This document shows positions 20,701 to 29,686 of a stretch of DNA of 64,000 nt, piece by piece. This DNA comes from Gracilaria gracilis (taxonomy: Eukaryota; Rhodophyta; Florideophyceae; Gracilariales; Gracilariaceae). Under the pieces are notes generated by a model. It was not told where the DNA came from and made no database searches. It saw nothing but the letters and a program-made list of their open reading frames with translations. Numbering within the stretch: the first letter of the stretch is position 1; each line of letters opens with the position of its first letter. Location of the stretch: positions 62,001-126,000 of the forward strand of contig JARGSG010000001.1 in assembly GCA_030374805.1 (NCBI GenBank). Reading direction: 5' to 3'. A program made the translations under genes and the position numbers.

Positions 20701-21016
20701 CATAGTAGGAATTCAAAACGCATGTTCTCTGCCAATGTTTATTAATGCGTTTGGACAGATACTTTCTAGGGTCAAGGCTTCGCGGAGAGAGCAATGGACG
20801 GAAGTGTTCTCTCATGCTACGTGCAAAGCAGGAGAGTCGATCCTTGTTTTCCACGCTCGCGATCTCTTTAAAGCAGAGCATGATCGAGGGAACACTCATC
20901 TGGCAAAAAAATGGACCGACGGTGAACTGGAATCTTTGTTCGAAAGAATTTCTGAGGGTATGCTCGTGGATCTCTCCTCTTTCTTGGTCTGTATTGACGA
21001 GATTTTAGAGAGTTAG
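20540..21016 (+). CDS. Probable C-terminal segment of the WD40-like protein in a shifted frame
   Basis: The frame contains a compact, protein-like helical domain of about 150 residues (e.g. KWTDGELESLFERISEGML) and ends at 21016. It has no good start of its own, and its first ATG is inside the overlap with the upstream gene. It is best read as the true C terminus of the upstream protein reached through a +1 shift. I found no GT-AG intron that makes the switch. It could instead be a separate gene with an unusual start. Confidence 0.5.
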   Translation, partial: TSNDAERFSEACRAFRVPDMNTLTNQEAYTAMLGFAEKELGYAEKKSVAKIIYDIVGIQNACSLPMFINAFGQILSRVKASRREQWTEVFSHATCKAGESILVFHARDLFKAEHDRGNTHLAKKWTDGELESLFERISEGMLVDLSSFLVCIDEILES

Positions 21017-22428
21017 ATATCCTTGGCAAGGACATTTAACAATCTTGTGATTGTCATATACCTTGGAAATTCTTTCGTCCAGAAAGCCAGCCTCTTCTTT
21101 CGTGTATACTGTCTGCGGCATATTTGCAGAACTTGTATGTGTACCTGCCTAACTTACGTGAATACATATCATCCAAGGTCACACGAACAGGGTGTACGGA
21201 TGGCCAAAATGTGTCACGCACAAGCGCTATCTAGCAGTTGCTTATGTTAAATTATTCTCACCATGTGCCCCAGCAACGTAATGGAGCTACAGACAGGCCT
21301 GGCTACAGAGGAAGTTCTTGAGGTTTACCGTTGTACACAACGCTCTTGTACCACTTCTTGGCTACGGTCCATAGATACGGAGATACGTCCATTGCGCCCA
21401 CAGTCTTCCACGGTGAACTACCTGCCCCTATCTAGACCGATCGTCCATACATTGCAAAACTCCTGATTTCTTTCGAATAGCGTGTACAGGTCATTTCTTA
21501 ATAAAAATGTGCAATACCCAGCCTTTGTTGTTCACGAAGAGGAGGCAACCATAAACCCCGCACCGTAGTTTTCTTCGGGTATCTTAAAACATAGTGTTCA
21601 CGACCCCCGGCCTGCAGCTCCACACCAATCTTTAGGGGTTGTTCTTAACAGCCTCTAATGCAGCAGGGTTCTCAGCCTGTTTATGGTATATGATCACGCC
21701 GAAGATACGAAATCATATCAAGACGATCTCCTTCATTGTAAACAGCTGCTTTCTATTTACCGCTAATTCAAGTACGTTGTCTCTCTTTTCGAGAAGATCA
21801 AGAATTTCTGTTGTTCATGTCGAATCAGATTTCTAACTGATCATTTTGTGGTGTGTGGTAGAGTTCGCGTTGAGATGCTCTTGTAATGGGGCCTCGTTAA
21901 ATGTGGAAGAGAATGTTGCCGAGTTCTCCTCGGCGTTATAACGTAGTACGTTATCAAGCCTTTGTCTTGAGTTGACGCTCTGTGGATAAGTTCAGCTAGA
22001 AGAAATTGAAGAAGACCCGAAAGAGTGGAGCCGGAAATGGAGGGCTATAAACATGGGCAATTCTTGGCCTTCCTGAAGAGAGAAAAAATAGGGATGAAGA
22101 ATGGGGGCGTGTGAGCGGCATGCAGGTATGATGCACCTGAGGTGACACCCTCAGCCGAGAAGATCAAGTGAGATGGATTGCGCGGATGGCGGTCGGGTGC
22201 ACACGGCGCATCGCATCACGTCGCTCCGCTCGCGCGGCACGGCGGGCACGTGCGCCACGCATGGCCGCTCAGCCATCGATTGGCCCATCACCGCACGCTG
22301 TCGGCGGCGCTTACCGCGCTGCCGCCAGTAGCTCTACTTGAGCACTGCAGTTCTTTCTCTCAGGTCGCGCTCCGCTACAACCGCCACGCGCTGCACATCG
22401 CCGTCGTCGTGAGACGCCTTTTTCGACT
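21017..22428. other. Intergenic, no gene recognised
   Basis: AT-rich for about 1.1 kb, then GC-rich from about 22170 just upstream of the proline-rich protein. One TACCGTTGTA motif lies at 21326-21335. No protein gene is evident. Confidence 0.45.
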
Positions 22429-23451
22429 ATGCGCGCGCATTCCGCCGACCTGGATCACAGGCTGCTCAGCGCGGAGAGACGTGTGCGCGCTATCAAGCTG
22501 CGCGTGGAGGCGCTCATTGCTGATCAGATTTCGTTGGCCGCTTCAAGTTCTCGTTCGTCGCCGTCGCCTTCTGCTGCCGCTTCTTCGCATTCTACTGCTT
22601 CTTCTTCCTCTTCTTCGTCTTCTAATGGCTCGGTGCGACGTCGCGCGCGCTCTCGTTCTCCCCTCAAGCCGAGACGTCTACAGTTTGCAACTAATCTGCA
22701 GCATCAGCCACTTGAATGTGTCCATTATCGATCGCAATCAACTCCAACTATTTCGCAATCTCAGCCTCACTCGTCTCACTCTCCTGCTCCCCATCTTACA
22801 TTACAATCGCAGATACAAACGAACAACCTCACACAGCACGTAGCGTCCAACACACATGCACCATTTTCACCTCTCACACCCCCACCCGCCCCACCGCCTC
22901 CTGCACCAACACTTCCGCTACCTGCGCCACCTCCGCCGCCTCCTACGTCACAAAGCCATGCTCGAAAACCATTGTTGCACCACGCGCCCGCTGCCCAACC
23001 CGCCCCAAAGTCGAATACCTTGCCTTCCACCGCGCCACCTTCAAAGTCGCAGCCTCCGCCACCACCTCCGCCGCTACCGTCAAACCTGGTGCAAAGAGTA
23101 TCATCCAGCCGCACGCCCCCGCCCCCGCCCCCCTCAGCTTCGTGCACCCGTGGCACCGAAGCCATCGAGGAACAACCTTCCTCGCCATCGCCTCAATCCC
23201 GTATCGAGAAGAAGCTCGATGCGTTACACGCCGCACTCACCACGGCATTATCGCTGTTGCAGTCGCAGCCCGCAGCTGTCAGCGTCTCGTCGGGTGCACC
23301 ACTTGATACACCTAGGCCGCTCAAGAAACAACCGCCGCCTGAACATGCTGTTAAGATTTTTGATTCCCGCCAGCAAATGTTGGAGGAGCTCAAGAAGAAG
23401 GTTGCTAAGAGGCTGGAAGCCGCCGAGGAGGGCGCTATCGCCAACTACTAA
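22429..23451 (+). CDS. Proline/serine-rich protein with terminal helices
   Basis: A 340-residue protein. The first 35 residues form an amphipathic helix (LDHRLLSAERRVRAIKLRVE). A poly-Ser/Ala run and a basic RRRARSRS patch follow. About 110-260 carry several polyproline tracts. A helix around 265-290 and a Lys/Glu-rich C-terminal helix (MLEELKKKVAKRLEAAEEG) end the protein. Polyproline tracts between coiled coils recall actin- or SH3-linked scaffolds, but no FH2, WH2 or other named domain is certain. The opposite strand is open only because the composition is biased. Confidence 0.6.
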   Translation: MRAHSADLDHRLLSAERRVRAIKLRVEALIADQISLAASSSRSSPSPSAAASSHSTASSSSSSSSNGSVRRRARSRSPLKPRRLQFATNLQHQPLECVHYRSQSTPTISQSQPHSSHSPAPHLTLQSQIQTNNLTQHVASNTHAPFSPLTPPPAPPPPAPTLPLPAPPPPPPTSQSHARKPLLHHAPAAQPAPKSNTLPSTAPPSKSQPPPPPPPLPSNLVQRVSSSRTPPPPPPSASCTRGTEAIEEQPSSPSPQSRIEKKLDALHAALTTALSLLQSQPAAVSVSSGAPLDTPRPLKKQPPPEHAVKIFDSRQQMLEELKKKVAKRLEAAEEGAIANY

Positions 23452-24187
23452 CTACCGCGATCGCTTCAAATACTGTACATAGCAGAGTAACTCCATTCTG
23501 TGCCATGTCGCCAACAACGCCGTCTGCTGAAAGGCTCATGATCCATGAGTGTTCAGATAGAACAAGTTTTGTAGTTTGTAAGCTGTACATATCGTTTCGC
23601 TTCGAGTATTGGAAGAGATAGAGCGAAGCACTGGTAAAGGGAATAGCTTGCACAAAAATTGAGAATCCTGTCTAGGACGGGGTTCCAACATAAATATTGT
23701 ATCAGAAGGACTCACGCCCGACCCACCAACCCATAGATGCCATCCCCTCACTACTGTGTTGCTGAAGGGTAGAGGTCAAACCCTAAAGGGTTTAAAGGTA
23801 ACGCTACCATTTGCCGACTTACCTATGAAGAGGCGCGAGCGCGGATTATCATGATCAATAATATTATATTATGATAAAGCTACTTGTCTTCCGACAAGAT
23901 GTGTCTCCCATGAGGTTCAAAGTTCACAATGGTCCAACTACATTTGAAGGTATAAGGGCATGACTCTTTGAGCGGTGCTCCTATGTGTGTGGGACACATC
24001 TCCCCCACATAAAAGTGACTTGGGGCCTGACGACGCAAACTAATTTCGTAAAATGGGAATGTCTCCGGAATCACGAGATTTCGACAAGTGAGATCGTTGC
24101 GCCATCATCGCGGTTCATCCGTCTTCATTCCAGCAATATCTTGCAGGGGTAGCTGCCGCTTGGCTCAGTCGTCATCTTTTTAGAGGG
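23452..24187. other. Intergenic, no gene recognised
   Basis: Spacer between two same-strand genes. A short imperfect repeat AAACCCTAAAGGGTTTAAAGG lies near 23778. Nothing else is notable. Confidence 0.45.
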
Positions 24188-25231
24188 ATGTGCGTAGTGG
24201 CGGAGGAGTATCGGAAGAGTGAGTCTGACTCAGGTTTAGCCACATTGACCTGGATTCCACTAACTCAATGCCCAACCCCTCATCACCACAAGCCATATCA
24301 TTCAAACACGTTGTGTTGCACGCGAGAAGTTGATTACCGCAGCCGACAATGCTCCCGAAGATCTGTTATCCTATCGTTGGCGGCGGCAGCCCTGTCACTA
24401 CCTTTGAAAGAGGCTGGCGCCGTGTGTGGTGAGCCCGACCCCTTCTTCGCTCATTTCTTGGATTGGCAGGAGGGCTATGCAGCTTTTGAAGGTCGCGAGG
24501 TACATTACCGACTGATTGGCTCCAAGAAGAAAGAGCAGAAGGCCAACAAGTATCCTGTAGTGTACCTGGGGGACGCCGGTGTTGCTATGGGTAGTGGTGA
24601 AACATTAGAATTGCTGGGGGGAACAGATCGACGTGTCTTACTTGTTGACCAGCTCGGAGTTGGAGAGTCAAAGGGTTTAGGTGCACAGCAGAAGTATCAG
24701 TGGGCTGACGTTGCTGCTGATGAACTATCAGCTGTCCTTCTGCGGTCAGAGATTGCAAATAAGAAGGCACCCACGAGAATTCATCTTGTTGCAGTTGGAT
24801 TTGGCATTCAGGTAGCAGATGTGCTCCTTAAGCGATCCAATGTCGAAAGAACAGGCTTTCAAGTGGCCTCAGTAGTTACGGAAGGATGGTCCCTGCCTCG
24901 CGACATCAAGAATGTATCTTTTAGCGCCATGCAAGGCGAACGGGTTTGTGCAGTAGAAGGAGCTGATGGTGGTAACATTGATCTACTGCGAGCGATTTAT
25001 GGCGGTACGAATTGGAATCCCAAGGGTGTACTGAGGGATATATCTGCACTTGTTCCAGTGATGGCGCTGCAAATGAAGGAGTGGCCGTCCATAGATTTGC
25101 AAGACACATCGATAAGAAAAAAAGAGCTTGATGGAGATGGGCGAATCCCACATTTGGCGGCCTCTGACAGAAGTCTGGGACTGATGGAGACCTTTTTTGA
25201 CGAGGTCGAGGGTAACGAGTCCAAGGATTGA
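24188..25231 (+). CDS. Plastid-lumen-targeted alpha/beta-hydrolase-like protein lacking the serine nucleophile
   Basis: A 347-residue protein. Residues 1-55 look like a plastid transit peptide. RRSVILSLAAAALSLPLKEAGA then resembles a twin-arginine thylakoid-lumen signal ending at AGA. The mature part has an alpha/beta-hydrolase outline: a strand with VVYLGDAGV where the oxyanion loop is expected, LLVDQLGVGES (as in DxxGxG-S of lipase-like enzymes), and the elbow AVGFGI. The residue that should be the nucleophile in Gx(S)xG is Gly. So it keeps the fold signature but probably not hydrolase chemistry. The specific role is unknown. Confidence 0.65.
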   Translation: MCVVAEEYRKSESDSGLATLTWIPLTQCPTPHHHKPYHSNTLCCTREVDYRSRQCSRRSVILSLAAAALSLPLKEAGAVCGEPDPFFAHFLDWQEGYAAFEGREVHYRLIGSKKKEQKANKYPVVYLGDAGVAMGSGETLELLGGTDRRVLLVDQLGVGESKGLGAQQKYQWADVAADELSAVLLRSEIANKKAPTRIHLVAVGFGIQVADVLLKRSNVERTGFQVASVVTEGWSLPRDIKNVSFSAMQGERVCAVEGADGGNIDLLRAIYGGTNWNPKGVLRDISALVPVMALQMKEWPSIDLQDTSIRKKELDGDGRIPHLAASDRSLGLMETFFDEVEGNESKD

Positions 25232-26109
25232 CAAGAATCGCCATGCGTCCAACTTAACGACCCTCATGATGATTACCGCGGCCTCGCTAGAAATCGGAGT
25301 CGGTTGCAATACTTATAACAGTGAGATCTTACTTGATTAATGAAACTTCCTCCCTCCCCCTGACAGTAGGCTTCATGGGATCTCGTCAGCCAGGTTCTGA
25401 ACCTGGATGGGACGAGTGCTTGGGTGTTTGGTCTGATGCCATGTCAGAGAACAAAAGTTTTTCTTTGACTTCTCTTTAGTGCGGACGGACGATACAAGTC
25501 GTCATTGCGGTGTTGTAGTACAACTCACTAGAAAGCCATTCTCAGTGGACAGAAAGGCCAACAGCTTACTCGTCATCTTCTCTTACTCCTAAGATACTTC
25601 CCTCCAAGCTTACGCTGTCAGAACATGTACGTGCGCTCTCAATGTGACGTCTAGAGAGAGGACAGCTGGGTACGAAATAACCAACTTCCTTGGGTTTCCT
25701 GCACCGTTCGGGGAAGCTCACTCACTCTTCACGACAAGAAACCACAAGGTGAAATGTTGAGATATATCTTTCACAGAACTGTGATCGAAGAACGTCTGGA
25801 TACGTTTTGGAATGTCGACACTAGCCGACCAACTGTGATTCAACCTCTAGCGTTATGGAATTCTACAAGGCTGTCGACTGCAGCGTTTGCTATCGTTCAT
25901 CAGGAATCATATACGCCTCAATTATTGCAAGTGGTACGCGTGATGTAGGTGCGACAAAAACAAGAGCTGCAAAAGTTCGCGTTCTCAAATCATTTCATAT
26001 GGTGGTTAGATATTATTAGACCACTGCAGTTACTCGTAAATGAGATAAGCGGTTTGGAGCGAAGTAACGAAGACTCGGCAACAGAAGGTGTGGTGCAAGC
26101 ATTTGTAAT
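25232..26109. other. Intergenic, no gene recognised
   Basis: Spacer between convergent genes. Frames here are short and not protein-like. Confidence 0.45.
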
Positions 26110-27296
26110 TTACGGCTCTTGTCGGGCCGAAAGAATGTCCTCCACCTCATCACGAGCCAGGCGATATGTCTGTCCACAAAATTCGCATGTGGCTTCAAGG
26201 AACCAAGAGAGATATGGTAAGTACAATGACATGATCAGCTGAAAACACAAGGAAAAAAAAACTTACCTTCAATGCGGCCATGATCCAAGAGCAGCTGCCG
26301 AATTTCAATTTCCGGTATGAGCGCTACTGTTCGTTTTACTCGATCAACTCCGCATTGGCAGTAGTACCGTGGCGATGACGAAGCAAGCTTCATAGGCGAA
26401 AGATTGATCATGAGCTCATTGACAATTTGTTCTGGCGTCATACCCGCTCTAATTATCTCTGTTGGTGTTCCCAGTGCTCTGACGTTTTTCTCAACGAGTT
26501 CTGCAGTTTGGGGCGAAGCGCCGGGAAGTAACTGCAGCAAATATCCACCCGCCGCTGTAACGCTGCCTTCCGAGGAGACGTAGACGCCAGCTCCAAGGGC
26601 TGAAGGAGTCTGTTCAGATTCGAGTAGGTACATGGCAAGGTCCTCCGCGACCTGGCCGGAGGAAATCTGTACAATGCCAGTGTATGGCTGTTTGCTATAA
26701 AAGCTATCCCTGACAACGGCGACGATACCTGAACCGATCGCACCAGGCACATCAAAACGGCCTTCTTTCAACGGTAGCTGCACATTGGGGTCGCCAACAT
26801 AACCTCTGACCTGCCCTAGGCCGTTTGAAATGGCAGTGATGCCCTTGATAGGCCCCGAGCCACGAAATTCCACTTGCAGAGTCTCGCCATCCTTCTTCCC
26901 ACTGCTCATGAGCAACGCACAAGACAAGGCTCTGCCAAAGGCCGTGGAGGCAACAGGACTGGTACGATGCAACTTGGTAGCGCCGCTGACAATTCCGGTG
27001 CATGCCACGACGCTGCACGACACCTCACCATTCGCGCTCATAGTTCGCACCAGGGTATCGCCGGGAACGGGGCCTTTGAGAAAGAGCTTTTCAAACGGGA
27101 GAGGGTCATCGTGATGCAGGGAGGGGTCGGCGGGGTTGTCTGCGTGGCATAATGGTTGAAGCGCAGTGCGAGACGTGGAGGGGGGATACTTGCGACGGGG
27201 CGGACAGGAGAGCGGCTTCAGCACGTTGGGGACAGGCGGAGCGAAAGAAGACGGCGATAGCGACTGCGGCACGAAAGCAGCTCGGGCTCCCGTCAT
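26110..27296 (-). CDS. hslO: Redox-regulated chaperone Hsp33, probably plastid or mitochondrial
   Basis: Two exons, 27296-26267 and 26192-26110, flank a 74-nt intron and give 370 residues. Hsp33 is a holdase activated when oxidation releases zinc from a four-Cys centre. Here the zinc centre is split by the intron: YYCQCG (CxC) is in exon 1 and TCEFCGQ (CxxC) in exon 2. Without splicing the protein would lose half of it. The core has the family's ATKLHRTSPVASTAFGR, GSGPIKGI and SGQVAEDLAMYLLESEQTPSA stretches. The first 60 residues (Pro, Ser, Arg-rich) extend beyond bacterial Hsp33 and look like an organelle leader. It is divergent from the ERV46 gene. Confidence 0.92.
26193..26266 (-). other. 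Intron of the Hsp33 gene (74 nt)
   Basis: Donor GTAAGT followed by a T-run, acceptor CTTGAAG. Splicing restores the CxxC motif and a normal C terminus (VEDILSARQEP). Reading through gives FFFPCVFS and a stop. The nearer TTTTCAG acceptor would give a stop before the CxxC. Confidence 0.9.
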
Positions 27297-27669
27297 GGTT
27301 TGAGAGGCGGTAGGCGCCGAAAGGCAACGAGCCGTACGACGGGAGCGCTATCTACAACGGTATCTACGCGCGTTGATCTGTTTCTGTGCTGTGAGATCAA
27401 CGCCGCACTTGCTCGCCGAGCTCAAGCAAGCGCCGTGGAGCGTTTACGCGCTCCACGTGGCCACGCCATGGCGGGCACCAAGCGATGCAACCGAATTACG
27501 ACTTGTGTCAGTCGAATCGAAGCTGAGCGATGAGCGTATGCGCGGCCTGCCGCTGGCTTTGTCCCGGACCGCCACACTCGATGTTCGTCGCCTCTGCGAC
27601 CGTCCGCCAGCGCGCTCCGGCCTTGCGCTCTGTTCACCCCGTCTGCGCTGCCTCGGCTCGTCTGGTACC
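27297..27669. promoter_or_regulatory. Divergent promoter region, Hsp33 / ERV46
   Basis: A 373-bp spacer between divergent starts. It is open in the ERV46 frame up to about 27373, but that stretch has no ATG better placed than 27670 and looks Arg-rich and compositional. Confidence 0.45.
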
Positions 27670-28890
27670 ATGACGCTTCCACAACGGGCAAACGGGCCTG
27701 AGCACAATGGCTTGGCCACTGGGTATGCGCGCTTCATACGTTCGCTGGATGCGTTCTCGCGCATGATGAAGGTGCCAGAGGATTTGCGGACGCAGTCTAC
27801 CGTCGGTGGTACCATTTCGCTCATTTCGTTTGTTGTCATTTTCGTTCTGTTTCTCACGGAGCTGCGGTCCTTTCTGACCCCGAAGCGCACCACCACGCTG
27901 TCGGTCGACGCGGGCGTTGGCGAGACCTTACGCATCTACCTTGATGTCGACTTTCCGCACGTGAACTGCGAGGTCATGGGCGTAGATGCACTGGATATTG
28001 GGGGCACTATGCAGTTGGAGATTACCAATCATATGTTCAAGACCGCCATCGACCACAAGGGACGACAGGTTGATGGTGACGTACGAACAAAGCTGGAGGC
28101 ACCGCGACGAGACGCAGCCACCTCTCCATCGCCATGGCCGAACGGGTGCGGCAGCTGCATGGGTGCTGGTTTGACTGGTAAAGAGTGTTGTAACACATGC
28201 GCGGAGGTGCGCAAGATGTACGAAAAAAGAGGCTGGCTGCTAACTGACTTGACTAACATACCACAATGCGTACGCGAGGGAGTGAAGACTATAACGCCTG
28301 GTACTTTTGACGAGCGATACGGATGTAACATTCATGGCTATATTGAAATATCCAAGGTTGCTGGACGAATCAATCTCACACCAGGTCATTCGTTCCAGTT
28401 TCATGGCCATACACTACACGATTTGAGCGCGGTACGAGACCATAAGCTAGATCTTAGTCACCGTATCAACAAGCTTTGGTTTGGTGAACAATATCCAGGA
28501 CAGGTGAATCCTCTGGACGGCGTTTCCAAACATGCCACACGAGCCCAAGACGCAATGGGCGCTCATGAATACTTTATCCGTGTAGTACCAACGACTTACA
28601 AACTACCGTTTTCTCGCCCGTTGCGGACCAACCAATATTCACAGTCGTACTTCTTCCGGCGTGGTGATCCTGGTCAAGTTGGGCAGATGATGCCTGGCGT
28701 GTTTTTGAATTACGATCTGAGCCCTATTCATGTGGAGATGGAAGAATCGCAGCGATCGTTCTTGCACTTTCTAGTTCAACTATGTGCTATTATTGGAGGA
28801 GTGTTTACTGTGGCTTCCATGTTGTCGACGTTTATGGATGACGTCGTACTCAGAGCTGTGCGGAAGCGACAGATGGGCAAACTAATGTAA
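27670..28890 (+). CDS. ERV46: COPII cargo receptor Erv46/ERGIC3-like
   Basis: A 406-residue membrane protein of the early secretory pathway. Erv46 forms a complex with Erv41 and cycles between ER and Golgi, retrieving or exporting cargo. Seen here: an N-terminal cytosolic segment (SLDAFSRMMKVPEDLRTQSTVGG) and membrane helix 1 (ISLISFVVIFVLFLTEL). A lumenal domain carries the family's CGSCMGAG and KECCNTCAEV cysteine motifs, GCNIHGYIEISKVAGRINLTPG and LSPIHVEMEE. Membrane helix 2 (FLVQLCAIIGGVFTVASML) follows. The end KRQMGKLM lacks a clear KKxx retrieval signal. The start is chosen at 27670 because the homologous N terminus begins just after it. A COPII coat gene, SEC13, lies 15 kb away but not as a cluster. 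Confidence 0.93.
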   Translation: MTLPQRANGPEHNGLATGYARFIRSLDAFSRMMKVPEDLRTQSTVGGTISLISFVVIFVLFLTELRSFLTPKRTTTLSVDAGVGETLRIYLDVDFPHVNCEVMGVDALDIGGTMQLEITNHMFKTAIDHKGRQVDGDVRTKLEAPRRDAATSPSPWPNGCGSCMGAGLTGKECCNTCAEVRKMYEKRGWLLTDLTNIPQCVREGVKTITPGTFDERYGCNIHGYIEISKVAGRINLTPGHSFQFHGHTLHDLSAVRDHKLDLSHRINKLWFGEQYPGQVNPLDGVSKHATRAQDAMGAHEYFIRVVPTTYKLPFSRPLRTNQYSQSYFFRRGDPGQVGQMMPGVFLNYDLSPIHVEMEESQRSFLHFLVQLCAIIGGVFTVASMLSTFMDDVVLRAVRKRQMGKLM

Positions 28891-29234
28891 CTCATGAGCT
28901 TGTTGAAATAGATTGGTGCGGATGATAAAGCTCATTGTTACTTGTACGGGTTGACACAATGTTAACTTCTCCGGCCAAAGCCTGATAAGAGGCATCAGTT
29001 TGCTTTCGTCGTTAGTACAGTTTCTGCCAGTACAGAATAGAACAGGTCCACGCGTGAAACAAATGTTGCTAGGACATCGTCGCACACCTCCTCGCCTTGA
29101 CAAAACAGCTTCTGCTTGTTATCACAACGAAACCGGCACTATCTGAAAGCTTGTCTGACTTGATTCTCTGACTCCGTACGGGTAATGATTCGTCGCGAGC
29201 GATCCAAAACAACAACAGCTTGAAATGAAATAAG
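28891..29234. other. Intergenic, no gene recognised
   Basis: Spacer between the ERV46 stop and the permuted tRNA gene's T-run on the other strand. Nothing else is seen. Confidence 0.5.
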
Positions 29235-29346
29235 AAAAAAATCGGGAGGTAATCGCTTAGCGCCTTAGACCACTCGGCCACGCTGCCTAATCCTTTGACA
29301 GCGGTGAGATTCGAACTCACGCATACAGAGTATACTACGACCTGAA
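29235..29346 (-). tRNA. Circularly permuted tRNA-Leu gene (anticodon probably CAG)
   Basis: Read on the minus strand, the 3' half comes first and the 5' half second. The 3' half (29346-29296) holds TTCAGGT, a variable arm with an ATAC/GTAT stem, T arm GTGAG-TTCGAAT-CTCAC, acceptor strand CGCTGTC and discriminator A. An 8-nt spacer (29295-29288) follows. The 5' half (29287-29256) is GGCAGCG, D arm GCCGAGTGGTCTAAGGC, then CTAAG. The acceptor strands pair fully, with one G-U. T7 at 29241-29235 fits a Pol III terminator. The D and T arms match the normal tRNA-Leu at 57.5 kb. The halves must be joined through the anticodon loop. TTCAGGT gives CAG, but the stem CTAAG/CGTAG has one A-G mismatch, so the exact junction is unsure. 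Confidence 0.8.
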
Positions 29347-29686
29347 CGTTGCGCACGAAACTCCGATGTGTTGTGAGCCCGTTTTCTCAGAATTTATATC
29401 AAGTGTAGAAGGTGTACGCGTGCACAACGTGTGGACTTGGATTGCTGAATTCGTACAAAAAAGCCCATGCCACATGCCACATCATGTGGACATGATGTCC
29501 TATAGATAACAGCAATAGAGCGCCTCTGCCTAGCACGGTGCTCGACGCCGCCGTTCGTCACAGTTCTTCGAGGACAGATAGTCCTTCTAAGGCCCGCATA
29601 AACCTTGCGCGCCTTCAGGCATACGCGCTCTCTCTCTCTGTTCCCTCAGTACTGCGTCTGAACATCTTCTCCAAGCTTTCCACAAA
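29347..29686. promoter_or_regulatory. Divergent spacer, permuted tRNA / mRNP protein gene
   Basis: Upstream of both the tRNA gene (minus) and the Tho1/NCBP3-like gene (plus). CT-rich near 29630, as in other leaders here. Confidence 0.35.

Noticed and set aside
22776-23165. Glycine-rich minus-strand frame inside the proline-rich gene
   Set aside because: It is the complement of CCN proline codons; the composition explains it.
29256-29346. Two unrelated tRNA fragments rather than one permuted gene
   Set aside because: The acceptor strands are complementary including a base pair not shared with the other tRNA-Leu, the variable arm folds, and a T-run follows the second half.
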